DNA of 61,750 nucleotides from Saprospiraceae bacterium (lineage in GTDB: Bacteria > Bacteroidota > Bacteroidia > Chitinophagales > Saprospiraceae). The DNA is taken from NCBI GenBank assembly GCA_020627965.1, contig JAHDFX010000006.1, forward strand, positions 1 to 61,750. Reading direction: 5' to 3'. Both the position numbers and the translations under genes were made by a program. Below are positions 52,464 through 61,684 of the stretch, one piece after another. The notes under the pieces were generated by a model. It searched no databases and had not been told where the DNA came from. It saw nothing but the letters and a program-made list of their open reading frames with translations. The stretch's first letter is position 1, and each line of letters starts with the position of its first letter.

Positions 52464-53807
52464 TTAAAATGCTCTTTTTAGAAATTTAACAACGGAGTTA
52501 AGTCCACGCTTTTCTACCAATTTGAGGTTTCTGCCGGTGCTCTTATTATACATCGCTACCACGTCTTTTTCATACTGATCGAAAAACTCAGGATCGAAAT
52601 TAGCCAGACCAAGATTCATCAAAACGTTTTCTATATGCGCTCTGTCTTCTATCCAACGCTCGCATACTTCATGTCTGTATCGTACGCCCATCGTCTGAAA
52701 ACCTGCGATCCAGCCAGATTCCCTGTCCCAGACCAGCCGTATACTTTTCTCGCCATCAGGATGTTCCCAATACAAAGTCTCATAGGTTTCTGGCAGATTG
52801 GCTGGTGCAAAACCGTATACATGATATTCAATGTCAAAAAACTTAGCAGAATTGAACCAGGTGCCAGGATTATAAGAAGTTGGCTTATCGCAAATATTAT
52901 AGGCAGCCGTTTCGCCCATCATACGCCCTGTATACCAGATAGCTTCAATAGGACGCCTGCCGGGTAATGGATTCCGCATTTGCGCACAATCGCCGACCGC
53001 ATAAATATCTTTTACACTAGTCGCCAGATATTCATCAACCATAATGCCTTTCTGACATTCAATAGCTCCATCTTTTACAAAAGCAATATTGGGATGAACA
53101 CCAGCCGTTAAGCCTACAAACTGGCAGGCAATTTCTTCTCCTTTATTGGTAATGACTACCCTTGCTTTATCATTTTCATCCGGCAAAATTTCTTTTAACT
53201 CTGTAGAAAGCCGTAAGTCAATACCGTTTTTACGGATAACACGATTCACCATTTCTGATTCCTCTTTAGCCAATACGCCATTCCAGTAGCTTTGCTCACG
53301 TACCAGAAAAGTCACCGGAATATGGCGGGAATGAAACATCTCAGCCATTTCAATACCGATCAATCCACCACCAACTATAACAGCATGTTTCAAGCCTACA
53401 CTATGCCTTTCCATACCTTCCAGATCCTGTGCTGAATACATACCTTGCACGCCATCCAGATCCTGCCCGGGCCAACCAAATTTATTAGGTGCTGAACCTA
53501 ATGCAAGCACCAATTTGTCATACGATACAGTCTCATTATCTCTCATATTGAGCGCTTTTCGTTCTGTATCTACAGACAATACACGGTCACGCATCAGCTT
53601 GATACGATTTTTTTCCCAGAACCAATTCTCATATGGTTGTGTATCCTGAAAGCGCATATGCCCCATGTAAACATACATAAGTGCTGTGCGGGAGAAGAAG
53701 TAGTCTGTCTCATCAGAAATAACGGTAATGTCGTGGTCACTTAGTTTGCGCACCCATCTGGCAGTGCTGATGCCACTGATGCCATTACCAATGATAACGA
53801 TATGCAT
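52464..53807 (-). CDS. FAD-dependent pyridine nucleotide-disulphide oxidoreductase family protein
   Basis: 447 aa. The FAD-binding Rossmann motif IVIIGNGISGISTARWV is at the N-terminus. A second nucleotide-binding motif (AVIVGGGLIGIEMAEMF, about 142-158) and the conserved DIYAVGDCAQ follow. The tail (RYRHEVCERWIEDRAHIENVLMNLGLANFDPEFF) is not the usual dimerisation domain of glutathione reductases. There is no redox CxxxxC near the first motif, so it is closer to rubredoxin/ferredoxin reductase or NirB-like enzymes. It probably feeds the Fe-S membrane protein encoded just downstream. It is transcribed divergently from the arsenosugar operon. Confidence 0.87.
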   Translation of the reverse strand: MHIVIIGNGISGISTARWVRKLSDHDITVISDETDYFFSRTALMYVYMGHMRFQDTQPYENWFWEKNRIKLMRDRVLSVDTERKALNMRDNETVSYDKLVLALGSAPNKFGWPGQDLDGVQGMYSAQDLEGMERHSVGLKHAVIVGGGLIGIEMAEMFHSRHIPVTFLVREQSYWNGVLAKEESEMVNRVIRKNGIDLRLSTELKEILPDENDKARVVITNKGEEIACQFVGLTAGVHPNIAFVKDGAIECQKGIMVDEYLATSVKDIYAVGDCAQMRNPLPGRRPIEAIWYTGRMMGETAAYNICDKPTSYNPGTWFNSAKFFDIEYHVYGFAPANLPETYETLYWEHPDGEKSIRLVWDRESGWIAGFQTMGVRYRHEVCERWIEDRAHIENVLMNLGLANFDPEFFDQYEKDVVAMYNKSTGRNLKLVEKRGLNSVVKFLKRAF

Positions 53808-54029
53808 ATTTGACTGTTGGTATTAATAATAAAAAACTTTATACGGACAATATATTATATTTGATACAATGTTATTGCTTTTTCATAGACTAATTATGCG
53901 AATTGAACAAAAAGACAATACATTGTCCTAACTTTGACAAAAGCAAGCAGAGACAATACCTAAATTTGTGTTTGGTAAAATAATTGATAGAAACTTAAAC
54001 ATGTTCTCAACACGATATACGTCAAAACG
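53808..54029. promoter_or_regulatory. Divergent regulatory region with TAnnTTTG boxes and GACAATA repeats
   Basis: Three + strand -7-type boxes are present: TATATTTG (53856-53863), TAACTTTG (53929-53936) and TAAATTTG (53961-53968). GACAATA occurs three times in the same orientation (53846, 53914, 53952). The middle copy is part of the palindrome GACAAT-AC-ATTGTC (53914-53927). Spacing from upstream TTG to the boxes is 23-24 bp, slightly long. A regulator shared by the oxidoreductase and arsenosugar operons is plausible. Confidence 0.5.
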
Positions 54030-54524
54030 ATGAAGAAATTAGTAATTATTCTATTTAATATTTTATTTGCTGTAACAATTTATGCACAGACCACCACTAG
54101 TGCAGATTTTGATGAGATGCTGAATGACTTACTCAGCTTCACTGTTCCCTACGTCACGGTTGATGAATTAGAAGCTTTGGATGGTGTCTGTTTATTGGAT
54201 GCAAGAGAACTGGAAGAATACGAAGTCAGTCATTTACCGGATGCAAAACATATAGGTTATAAACGTTTGCAGACTGATGTTTTGGAAAATATTCCTAAAG
54301 AACAAACAATTGTCATCTACTGTTCGGTGGGTTACAGAAGCGAAAAAATAGGAGAGAAACTAAAAAAACTAGGCTATAAAAATGTCTATAATTTATATGG
54401 AAGTATATTTGAATGGGTGAATCAAGGCAATGAAGTAGTAGATGAAGAGGGGCAAACCAATGAAGTACACACCTATAATAAACAATGGAGTCAGTGGCTC
54501 AAAAGAGGAAAGAAGGTTTATTAG
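54030..54524 (+). CDS. Exported rhodanese-like sulphurtransferase
   Basis: 164 aa. A signal peptide (MKKLVIILFNILFAVTIYAQ) precedes a single rhodanese domain: LLDARELEEYEVSHLPDAKHIGY, then the active-site loop YCSVGYRSEKIG with catalytic Cys98. The loop has six residues, as in thiosulphate or polysulphide sulphurtransferases. It is the first gene after the regulatory region and precedes the arsenosugar genes in the same orientation, with repeat-filled gaps. A link to arsenic chemistry is inferred from context only. Confidence 0.87.
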   Translation: MKKLVIILFNILFAVTIYAQTTTSADFDEMLNDLLSFTVPYVTVDELEALDGVCLLDARELEEYEVSHLPDAKHIGYKRLQTDVLENIPKEQTIVIYCSVGYRSEKIGEKLKKLGYKNVYNLYGSIFEWVNQGNEVVDEEGQTNEVHTYNKQWSQWLKRGKKVY

Positions 54525-54526
54525 TC

Positions 54527-54602
54527 GTGTTGAAGTGCGTCCTGTGTTGAAGTGCTAATGTTCTATCTCACATCAACACATCTCACATCAACACATCAAC
54601 AC
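54527..54602 (+). repeat. GTGTTGAAGTG / CACATCAACAC intergenic repeat, copy 1
   Basis: Two GTGTTGAAGTG copies (54527, 54544) face three CACATCAACAC copies (54569, 54584, 54592), able to pair as alternative hairpins with one mismatch. It fills the gap between the rhodanese and AhpD-like genes. A similar element is in the next gap (54963-55034), and its core recurs in the tape-measure gene. Confidence 0.7.
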
Positions 54603-54613
54603 TATAAAAGAAC

Positions 54614-54952
54614 ATGAGCGATAAAACGTATTACAATCCAGAAGACTTAAAGAAATTCGGTAATATCACGGAGTTTCAGGAAAGCATGGGAAAAAAATTC
54701 TTCGATTGGTATGGAGAAGTTTTCAAAGAAGGTGCATTAACAGAACGAGAAAAAGCGCTGATAGCATTGGCGGTAGCCCATTCTGAGCAATGCCCTTATT
54801 GTATTGATGCTTACACGGCAGACTGCCTGAAAAAAGGAGCAGACGAAGAACAAATGATGGAAGCCGTTCATGTAGCCGCCGCCATCAAGGGAGGGGCAGT
54901 TTTGGTACATAGTACACAAATGATGAACCAAGTCAAAAAACTGACCATGTAA
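54614..54952 (+). CDS. Arsenosugar-associated AhpD/carboxymuconolactone decarboxylase-like protein
   Basis: 112 aa. The AhpD-like core EQCPYCIDAYTADCLKKGA has the redox pair C60 and C63, followed by AVHVAAAIKGGAVLVHSTQMMNQ. This is the short peroxidase-like protein that regularly accompanies ArsS in bacterial arsenosugar operons. It is likely a thiol-peroxidase or thiol-handling partner. It precedes arsS by 88 bp with a repeat element in between. Confidence 0.88.
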   Translation: MSDKTYYNPEDLKKFGNITEFQESMGKKFFDWYGEVFKEGALTEREKALIALAVAHSEQCPYCIDAYTADCLKKGADEEQMMEAVHVAAAIKGGAVLVHSTQMMNQVKKLTM

Positions 54953-54962
54953 ATTTTGAAGC

Positions 54963-55034
54963 GTGTTGAAGTACGCCGTGTGTTAATGTTATTATGTTTT
55001 ACATCAACACATCAATACATCAACACATCAACAC
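54963..55034 (+). repeat. GTGTTGAAGT / CATCAACAC intergenic repeat, copy 2
   Basis: GTGTTGAAGT at 54963 and a tandem CATCAACACATCAATA-type run at 55002-55034 are the same building blocks and order as the element at 54527-54602. It occupies the gap before arsS, ending 6 bp before its ATG, so it could influence arsS translation. Confidence 0.7.
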
Positions 55035-55040
55035 AAAAAT

Positions 55041-56108
55041 ATGGCGATCAAACAAAGAAGTAAGTCATTGAAATCGAGGTCGAACGAATTGTCGGACACC
55101 TTCTTTCAACTTAAAGTACTGAATGGCAAAGAAGTCATAGACTCAGGCTTGCCAAGATTCGCAGATAAAGTAGAAAAACTGGGTTATCAGGGGCTCAAAC
55201 CTACCAAACTGGATATCTTTCAGATCAATATTGGGAAACTCTGTAACCAAACCTGTGCACACTGTCATGTAGATGCCGGCCCCGACCGGAAAGAAGAAAA
55301 CATGTCGCGTGAGACCTTAGAGCGTTGCCTTGAAATTATTGCCAGTCTTGATGTTTCTACTGTTGATATAACAGGAGGAGCACCTGAAATGAATCCGCAT
55401 TTTCGTTGGTTTGTAGAAGAATGTTCCAAGCTTGGAAAACAGGTTATTGACCGCTGTAACCTGACGATAATTGTGGCTAATCCCAAATACCATGATCTGC
55501 CTGAGTTTTTTGCAAAACATAAAGTAAATGTCGTATCGTCTCTTCCATACTTTAGCAAAAGTCGTACTGATAACCAACGTGGGGATGGTGTCTTTGAAGA
55601 TTCTATAAAGGCATTAAAAATGCTCAATGAAGTAGGCTATGGTAAAGAAGGAACAGGCTTGGCGCTGGATTTAGTCTACAATCCTTCTGGTGCATTTTTA
55701 CCAGCCGGGCAAGGAACACTGGAAGGCGAATTTAAGCGACAGCTAAAACGAAAATACGATCTTGATTTCAACAGGCTATTTGCCATTACCAACCTGCCGA
55801 TCAGTCGTTTTCTGGAATATTTGCTGGAAAGTGGCAATTATGAATCGTACATGGAAGAATTGGTCAATGCTTTCAATCCGGCAACAGTAGAAGGCCTGAT
55901 GTGTCGCAATACAATATCTGTCAGTTGGGATGGCTATTTATATGATTGTGATTTTAATCAAATGTTGGATTTAAAAGTCGCCTCAAACGGACAGCACATT
56001 AACGATTTTAACATAAAAGAATTAGCAAACAGACATATCGTTCTCAATCAACATTGCTATGGATGTACCGCTGGTGCTGGCTCTAGTTGTGGAGGGGAGG
56101 TGGTCTGA
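55041..56108 (+). CDS. arsS: Arsenosugar biosynthesis radical SAM protein ArsS
   Basis: 355 aa. The radical SAM cluster motif CNQTCAHC gives ligands C68, C72 and C75 in the GKLCNQTCAHCHVDAGP context typical of ArsS. VDITGGAPEMNPHFRW is the GGxP-type SAM-binding segment. The C-terminal part (MCRNTISVSWDGYLYDCDFNQML; HCYGCTAGAGSSCGGEVV) is the DUF3641-like domain with extra cysteines. ArsS forms the carbon-arsenic bond to the deoxyadenosyl group on the way to arsenosugars. It lies 12 bp upstream of arsM. Confidence 0.95.
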   Translation: MAIKQRSKSLKSRSNELSDTFFQLKVLNGKEVIDSGLPRFADKVEKLGYQGLKPTKLDIFQINIGKLCNQTCAHCHVDAGPDRKEENMSRETLERCLEIIASLDVSTVDITGGAPEMNPHFRWFVEECSKLGKQVIDRCNLTIIVANPKYHDLPEFFAKHKVNVVSSLPYFSKSRTDNQRGDGVFEDSIKALKMLNEVGYGKEGTGLALDLVYNPSGAFLPAGQGTLEGEFKRQLKRKYDLDFNRLFAITNLPISRFLEYLLESGNYESYMEELVNAFNPATVEGLMCRNTISVSWDGYLYDCDFNQMLDLKVASNGQHINDFNIKELANRHIVLNQHCYGCTAGAGSSCGGEVV

Positions 56109-56120
56109 TAAATTAGAAAC

Positions 56121-57089
56121 ATGAGCTACTTAGATACCACCGTAGATGTATATAAAAAAGCAGCAGAAACGCCTGATGTAGGCTTATGCTGTACGACAAC
56201 TCCTGTTTGGCAATTACCAGGCTTAAAGATGCCGGGAAAAATGCTGGAAATGAATTATGGCTGTGGTAGTACAGTTAATCCGCGCGACCTGATTAATGAC
56301 CCGACGATGCTCTATGTAGGCGTAGGTGGCGGTATGGAAGTCCTTCAGTTTTCTTATTTCAATAGAAATAAAGGGGGCGTGATTGGCTTGGATATAGTAG
56401 ATGAAATGCTGAAAGCCTGTGATGAAAATCTCTATGAAGCAGAACGTCAGAACGATTGGTTTCAAAGGGATTTTGTAGACCTGCGTAAAGGTTCTGCATT
56501 GGATTTGCCTATTGCAGATGAAAGTATTGATATTGCTGCGCAAAACTGTTTGTTCAATATTTTTGAAAAGCAAGACTTAATTGTTGCTTTGAAAGAAATG
56601 TATCGGGTGCTTAAGCCACATGGCAGACTGGTACTCTCTGACCCAATTTGCGAACAGGCTATGCCTGAAAATTTGCGTCAGGATGAGCGCTTGCGTGCTT
56701 TATGTCTGAGTGGGGCAATTCCACTACAGGAATATCTGGATATGATCACAGATATTGGCTTCGGGACAGTAGAAATCCGTGCAAGACGTCCTTATCGTGT
56801 ATTGGCGCCCGGTCATTATGATACATCAGAATTGATCTATATTGAGAGCGTCGAAGTTTGTGCGATAAAAGACCCAATGCCCGCCGACGGGCCATGTGTG
56901 TTTACAGGAAAAACAGCCATTTATTATGGTGGTGAAGATAGTTTTGATGATGAAAAAGGGCATGTATTACTACCGAATCAGCCCATGGCAGTCTGCGATA
57001 AAACAGCCGGAGCCTTAGCCGAACTTGGACGTGATGATATCTTTATCTCAGAAAGTACCTGGTTTTATGATGGCGGAGGTTGTTGCTAA
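56121..57089 (+). CDS. arsM: Arsenite methyltransferase ArsM (arsenosugar type)
   Basis: 322 aa. The N-terminal VGLCCTTTPVWQLPGLKMP and the SAM-binding MLYVGVGGGMEVLQFSYF, followed by VIGLDIVDEMLKAC, are of the ArsM class. Cysteines at the start (CCTTT), in the middle (ENLRQDERLRALCLSGA) and at the extreme C-terminus (DGGGCC) could bind As(III). It methylates arsenite using SAM, providing dimethylarsenic for ArsS. It is about 40 aa longer than detoxification-type ArsM from memory, consistent with the arsenosugar subfamily. Confidence 0.9.
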   Translation: MSYLDTTVDVYKKAAETPDVGLCCTTTPVWQLPGLKMPGKMLEMNYGCGSTVNPRDLINDPTMLYVGVGGGMEVLQFSYFNRNKGGVIGLDIVDEMLKACDENLYEAERQNDWFQRDFVDLRKGSALDLPIADESIDIAAQNCLFNIFEKQDLIVALKEMYRVLKPHGRLVLSDPICEQAMPENLRQDERLRALCLSGAIPLQEYLDMITDIGFGTVEIRARRPYRVLAPGHYDTSELIYIESVEVCAIKDPMPADGPCVFTGKTAIYYGGEDSFDDEKGHVLLPNQPMAVCDKTAGALAELGRDDIFISESTWFYDGGGCC

Positions 57090-57259
57090 GCTTATGCCCA
57101 AACTTTCATGATTGAGCGAAACGAGCCGCTAGAATTTTCACCAAACTTATTAGTTTGAAGGTACAATAATACCTAACACATTACGGTTTATGAAAATGAA
57201 ACCTTAACTTAGTGCCTTTCAAAATCTCTAACCAATATTCCTATAATTATAAACGAACT

Positions 57260-59227
57260 ATGAAGCGTATATTAATATTAATTTGTTTACTCTTCCCAAT
57301 ATTGCTTTCAGCCCAGTTTAAAGCAAACGTAAGCAAAAAAGCAACCAAGTCCGAAGAATACAAATTAGACGCACGGATCAGTGATGGCTTTGCACCAATA
57401 TCCAATAAGGTTGCCGGAACTGTATTCGCATCTATGAATCTCAAAAATGAGACAGAGTATTACCAGGTAAACCAGGTTGTTAAAGACGGAAAAACAACGG
57501 CACGTAAATCATACCTGACGAGTTCTCCTTTTGAACTTATATCTGAATCTTCCAGCGACATTCCTTTCGGAACAAGCTATACGATAAAAGATATGGGAGA
57601 ACAATTCCTGTTGACTTATTCAAGTACAGATAAAAATAGAGCCGACAAAACCATAACTACTTACGAACATTCAGCTACGCTTCCTTATAATCAAAAAATT
57701 AGCCTTGATTATGGTGATGGTAAAAATTACCAATTCACTTTAAATAAAAAAGGTGCTGTAGAGCCATCGGGTTCTTATATTGTAAAAAACTCTCAAATAA
57801 AGCTACCTTATGTTTTAATCGTCCTGTTATTAGGTGCGACTTTCTTCACGCTGTATTTCACATTTGTCAATTTCCGCAAATTTGGTTTGGCGATCAATGT
57901 TGTTCGGGGCAAATATCACAATCCCAACCCGGTATCCAGCAGTCAGGCCAACCTTGTTGATGGTGACAACCCAGATACAATAAAAGTAGAAGGCGTACAA
58001 GGAGAGGTAAGTCCTTTTCAGGCTTTAACTGCCGCCCTGTCTGCTACAGTCGGACTTGGTAATATTGCTGGTGTGGCTATTGCCATTGCCATCGGTGGCC
58101 CGGGCGCAACTTTCTGGATGATACTGGCAGGCTTGCTGGGTATGTCCTCTAAGTTTGCCGAGTGTACACTGGGTGTAAAATACCGTGAAATAGGACCTGA
58201 CGGTACTGTTTATGGTGGACCAATGTATTACCTGAGCAAAGGTCTGGCAGAGCGTGGTATGGCAGGCTTAGGAAAAGTCTTTGCCGTTTTCTTTGCGATC
58301 ATGTGTGTAGGAGGTTCCTTTGGTGGTGGAAATATGTTCCAGGCCAATCAGGCAGCAGAACAATTTAAAGCGATGGTACAAATGGATAGTGGTATGACAG
58401 GTACTGTCTTTGGTGTTGTGATGGCTATTTTGGTCGGTATTGTTATCATTGGAGGTATTAAGCGTATTGGTAAAGTAGCAGAGCGTGTCGTTCCTTTTAT
58501 GGCAATATTATATGTTTTAGCTGCTTTAGTGATTATCCTGATGAACGTAGGTAAAGTACCTGCTGCTTTCGGAATGATCTTCAATGGTGCTTTCGGTGGT
58601 ATGGCTATGGCTGGTGGACTGGTCGGTGTATTGGTACAAGGATTCAGACGGGCTGCCTTCTCGAATGAAGCTGGTGTAGGTTCTGCGGCTATCGCTCACT
58701 CTGCAGTAAAAACAAATTATGCTGCCAGTGAAGGTATTGTAGCCTTATTGGAGCCGTTTATTGATACAGTGGTTATTTGTACAATGACTGCTTTGGTTAT
58801 TATTATTACCAATATAGACGGTCAGTTTGTAACTTACGGAACGGCTGATGGCTTGAATGGTGTAAGCCTGACTTCTACTGCTTTTGCTTCTGCTATTCCA
58901 TGGTTCCCATATGTCTTGTCTATTGCTGTTATTCTTTTTGCCTTTTCTACTATGTTATCCTGGTCTTATTATGGTTCTCAGGCTTGGATGTATTTATTTG
59001 GCAAAAGTAAATTAGCTGACTATATCTACAAAGCATTATTTTTGATCTTTGTAGTTATCGGTTCTGCCGCAACATTAGGCTCTGTAGTAGATTTCTCTGA
59101 TGCGATGATTTTTGCTATGGTATTCCCGAATATTATTGGTGTAGCCTTATTGGCACCCGTAGTGAAAAAAGAATTAAAGAAATATCTGGACGATATCAAG
59201 TCCGGTAAGATAAAAGCTTATAAATAA
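57260..59227 (+). CDS. AGCS-family alanine/glycine:cation symporter with N-terminal exported domain
   Basis: About 655 aa from the ATG at 57260. This start is preferred over the in-frame ATG at 57212 because it opens directly on a signal peptide ([19 protein letters not shown]). Residues about 20-175 are a polar exported domain. The transporter follows, with [39 protein letters not shown] and [17 protein letters not shown], all hallmark AGCS segments. Sodium-driven uptake of alanine or glycine is expected. AGCS proteins normally lack the extra N-terminal domain; its role is unknown. Confidence 0.88.
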   Translation: MKRILILICLLFPILLSAQFKANVSKKATKSEEYKLDARISDGFAPISNKVAGTVFASMNLKNETEYYQVNQVVKDGKTTARKSYLTSSPFELISESSSDIPFGTSYTIKDMGEQFLLTYSSTDKNRADKTITTYEHSATLPYNQKISLDYGDGKNYQFTLNKKGAVEPSGSYIVKNSQIKLPYVLIVLLLGATFFTLYFTFVNFRKFGLAINVVRGKYHNPNPVSSSQANLVDGDNPDTIKVEGVQGEVSPFQALTAALSATVGLGNIAGVAIAIAIGGPGATFWMILAGLLGMSSKFAECTLGVKYREIGPDGTVYGGPMYYLSKGLAERGMAGLGKVFAVFFAIMCVGGSFGGGNMFQANQAAEQFKAMVQMDSGMTGTVFGVVMAILVGIVIIGGIKRIGKVAERVVPFMAILYVLAALVIILMNVGKVPAAFGMIFNGAFGGMAMAGGLVGVLVQGFRRAAFSNEAGVGSAAIAHSAVKTNYAASEGIVALLEPFIDTVVICTMTALVIIITNIDGQFVTYGTADGLNGVSLTSTAFASAIPWFPYVLSIAVILFAFSTMLSWSYYGSQAWMYLFGKSKLADYIYKALFLIFVVIGSAATLGSVVDFSDAMIFAMVFPNIIGVALLAPVVKKELKKYLDDIKSGKIKAYK

Positions 59228-59245
59228 AGTCTAATTATGGATGAT

Positions 59246-59471
59246 AAGTCATCCCGAATTTTATAAGTGATAAAAAATGTCCATAGTCGATAGTCCATAG
59301 CTGAATTAAAAAGCACTCCAGTTTGCCAGATTATAAACGCATTTTGCGATGCAAAATGAAAAACTGGACGACTTTAAGATTAAAATACAGCTATCGACTA
59401 TCGACTGCGGACTATCGACCTCTTATAAATTTCTATTTTGATTAAGAACGTGTTTAAGTTCGGGATGACTT
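59246..59471. repeat. 226-bp imperfect palindromic intergenic element
   Basis: The ends are a perfect 13-bp inverted repeat, AAGTCATCCCGAA and TTCGGGATGACTT. Inside, TTATAA, a 20-bp arm around GACTATCGACT, and CCAGTTT/AAACTGG pair again. The centre is the hairpin CATTTTGC-GAT-GCAAAATG near 59340-59358. It fills the gap between the convergent symporter and LamG genes. It resembles a MITE or large REP element and might also act as a two-way terminator. No coding frame is present. Confidence 0.7.
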
Positions 59472-59473
59472 GT

Positions 59474-61684
59474 CTAATTCCTATCTATCTGAGAACTGAC
59501 TCCATTATTTTCCAACCATAAATTTTTGTCGGCTCCATCAACATCTCCATTCAAGTTATAATCTGCCGGATGATAGATGTAAAATGTACCATTAACATCA
59601 TCCCATAAGGTTTTGTCATCTCCATTAACATCATAACCATTCAAGTCATTGATTTGCGAGCCATCGCCAGCATATAAAGCCCAATTTCCAGTCTCAACTA
59701 CCTTTTGACCAGTTGTCAAATTATTGTTAGCCGTCCTGAAATCAAAGAAAATCTCTCCATTGACAATTGGAATGGGCTCTTCAGTCATAACGGCTACATG
59801 ATTTCTATGTTCGATTACAATATGCAAAGAACCAGACCCTTCCAATATACATTCATCCTCCATTTCTATTTCGCCATTTGAAGTAATTAATCCAACTCCT
59901 CTAGCCACTTCTGTGTCTATGTCATTAGCATCAAGCCGAAAAGAAACCATTATCCAGTCAACAGCATCAGAGGTATAATTAAGATCGGTCCAGCCATCTC
60001 CTATTGAGGAGAAATAAAACCAGGGGGCAATACCATAAGGTTGTCCGGCAGGTGTAGGTGTAGGCAATGAACTAGCAGGGGTTTGTCCGGGCAACATACC
60101 ACGATCATTCAATCCGGTATCCATCATATCTGTATCCTCATTATAAGGGCCTTCCAACCAGGCGTTTAGTATAATATCCACACACTCTGGAGCTGGCGGT
60201 TCTACAGTAAAGGAGTTAATCGTAATATTATCGCCGCAATGGGGATATGATATAGTCAATTCAACACTAAAATTACCTATGAGGTTCCAGGTCGTGGAAG
60301 CAGAAGCACCAGTAGCCGTAGCAGGTGTAGCACCACCAGAAAAAGACCAGCTATAAGTAGCTAGTGGGTCTGGTGTGTCCACTTCAAAAGTTACAGGCTG
60401 ATTAGCATAAGGAGGACCTGAAGTAAGCGAAAAATTTGAGGTATTGCAAGGTGCCAGCGCTACTCCTAAAGTAAACCAGTCTCCATCCGATAAATCTACT
60501 CCGGTAAAAATAATTTCATTACCAATTAGAGAAACTCCTGTAGTCTGGATGTTCGCATTTGAGAAATCTCCATCATCGCTATCAATCAGCAAAGCAAAAT
60601 CACTGGGGTCGTTTACATTGCCATAGCCCAAAGAATCCAAATCAAAACTTACTGTAGCTAGCCCAACTTCACCAACCTCAGAAACTCTCCATTCCCGTTC
60701 AATACGTTGTAAGACAACAGCTGGCGTTTCTGTATTGATTACATTCGTTGAATTTCCATCATTACCCCATACCAGATATTCATCATTATCCAAATCATTT
60801 GGTGATTGTAAACGAACAATATTACCATCATTTACATTTCTACTACTCGATTGATATAGTAATTGAGTGTTCTGCCCAATGCCTGCTATATTATTAGAAT
60901 AAGCAGTATGACTATAAAAATTATGATTTGCAACAGGAATCGTAATTCCATAACGAATATTCAAATAACTCTGAACATCATTCAGTTCGCTGTTGCTAAG
61001 AAAGCGGTCGTAAATAATGATCTCAGCTATTTCTCCTTTCCAATAAGTTTGTATGCCCAGTAAACTGCTGGCTTTACCTAAAGAAGCTCCATCAGCACCT
61101 GAATTTTGGAAGTTAAATGTCCAGGGTAAAGTTCCTTCTCCATTGACTTGCGCATTCATATAAAAATTTTGCTCTGCCTGGAACGCAACTAAACTTTCCT
61201 GTTCATGCATATTATAGGGCCACATAGTCGGCATAGTATTGTCATAAATAAGTTCACCGGAGAGCTTATGTCCAAATTTCAGTAAGTTACTGTTTCCGAT
61301 ATTAGAGGTCAGATAATATCCAACATCATTGTCTTCCTGAGGAGTAACGACCATGAAAATAGAGCAGGGACCTGATAGAGCTTCGGCAGCATCATCAAAT
61401 TGCAGCCATTGCTGCACACCATCAAACTGTATTACAGAATGGCCATTTATGCGATTGGTCAAAACATCCGGGCGACTAGAGGCCACAGTCTGAATGGGGT
61501 TTTTGCTAGGATCATTGATGTCGATCCACGTATACACACCTCCACCTGCCTGAATAAGATTATTATCAGTCCGCAACCAAAAAGCTAAATTATTTTGTAC
61601 TCCGCCGGGGTAGCTTTGTGCATATACCAGCCCCGGAAGCAGTATACTAATAAAAACGAAGTAAATTGTAACGAAAATTCTCAT
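59474..61684 (-). CDS. Large secreted LamG/PKD-domain protein with dockerin-like tail
   Basis: 736 aa. A signal peptide (MRIFVTIYFVFISILLPGLVYAQ) is followed by a LamG/concanavalin-like domain (about 25-245: LAFWLRTDNNLIQAGGGVYTW; GEIAEIIIYDRFLSNSELNDVQ). A linking domain follows at about 250-410, then a PKD domain (about 425-495: TYSWSFSGGATPATATGAS), an unassigned beta region, and a tail YDVNGDDKTLWDD plus NLNGDVDGADKNLWLENNGV. The tail resembles calcium-binding dockerin-like repeats and is common in Saprospiraceae secreted proteins. No classical T9SS sorting domain is seen; the dockerin-like tail may serve instead. It is a probable cell-surface or polysaccharide-binding protein. Confidence 0.85.
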   Translation of the reverse strand: MRIFVTIYFVFISILLPGLVYAQSYPGGVQNNLAFWLRTDNNLIQAGGGVYTWIDINDPSKNPIQTVASSRPDVLTNRINGHSVIQFDGVQQWLQFDDAAEALSGPCSIFMVVTPQEDNDVGYYLTSNIGNSNLLKFGHKLSGELIYDNTMPTMWPYNMHEQESLVAFQAEQNFYMNAQVNGEGTLPWTFNFQNSGADGASLGKASSLLGIQTYWKGEIAEIIIYDRFLSNSELNDVQSYLNIRYGITIPVANHNFYSHTAYSNNIAGIGQNTQLLYQSSSRNVNDGNIVRLQSPNDLDNDEYLVWGNDGNSTNVINTETPAVVLQRIEREWRVSEVGEVGLATVSFDLDSLGYGNVNDPSDFALLIDSDDGDFSNANIQTTGVSLIGNEIIFTGVDLSDGDWFTLGVALAPCNTSNFSLTSGPPYANQPVTFEVDTPDPLATYSWSFSGGATPATATGASASTTWNLIGNFSVELTISYPHCGDNITINSFTVEPPAPECVDIILNAWLEGPYNEDTDMMDTGLNDRGMLPGQTPASSLPTPTPAGQPYGIAPWFYFSSIGDGWTDLNYTSDAVDWIMVSFRLDANDIDTEVARGVGLITSNGEIEMEDECILEGSGSLHIVIEHRNHVAVMTEEPIPIVNGEIFFDFRTANNNLTTGQKVVETGNWALYAGDGSQINDLNGYDVNGDDKTLWDDVNGTFYIYHPADYNLNGDVDGADKNLWLENNGVSSQIDRN

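Noticed and set aside
54527-55034. Clustered CATCAACAC repeats as a CRISPR-like array
   Set aside because: The repeats are short, interrupted by a gene, pair as hairpins, and have no spacers.
57212-57259. Upstream ATG as start of the symporter gene
   Set aside because: It would place 16 polar residues before a clear signal peptide; the ATG at 57260 begins the signal directly.
59474-59620. T9SS C-terminal sorting domain on the LamG/PKD protein
   Set aside because: The C-terminus is a dockerin-like NGDVDGADK repeat and lacks the usual Gly/Lys beta-sandwich sorting pattern.
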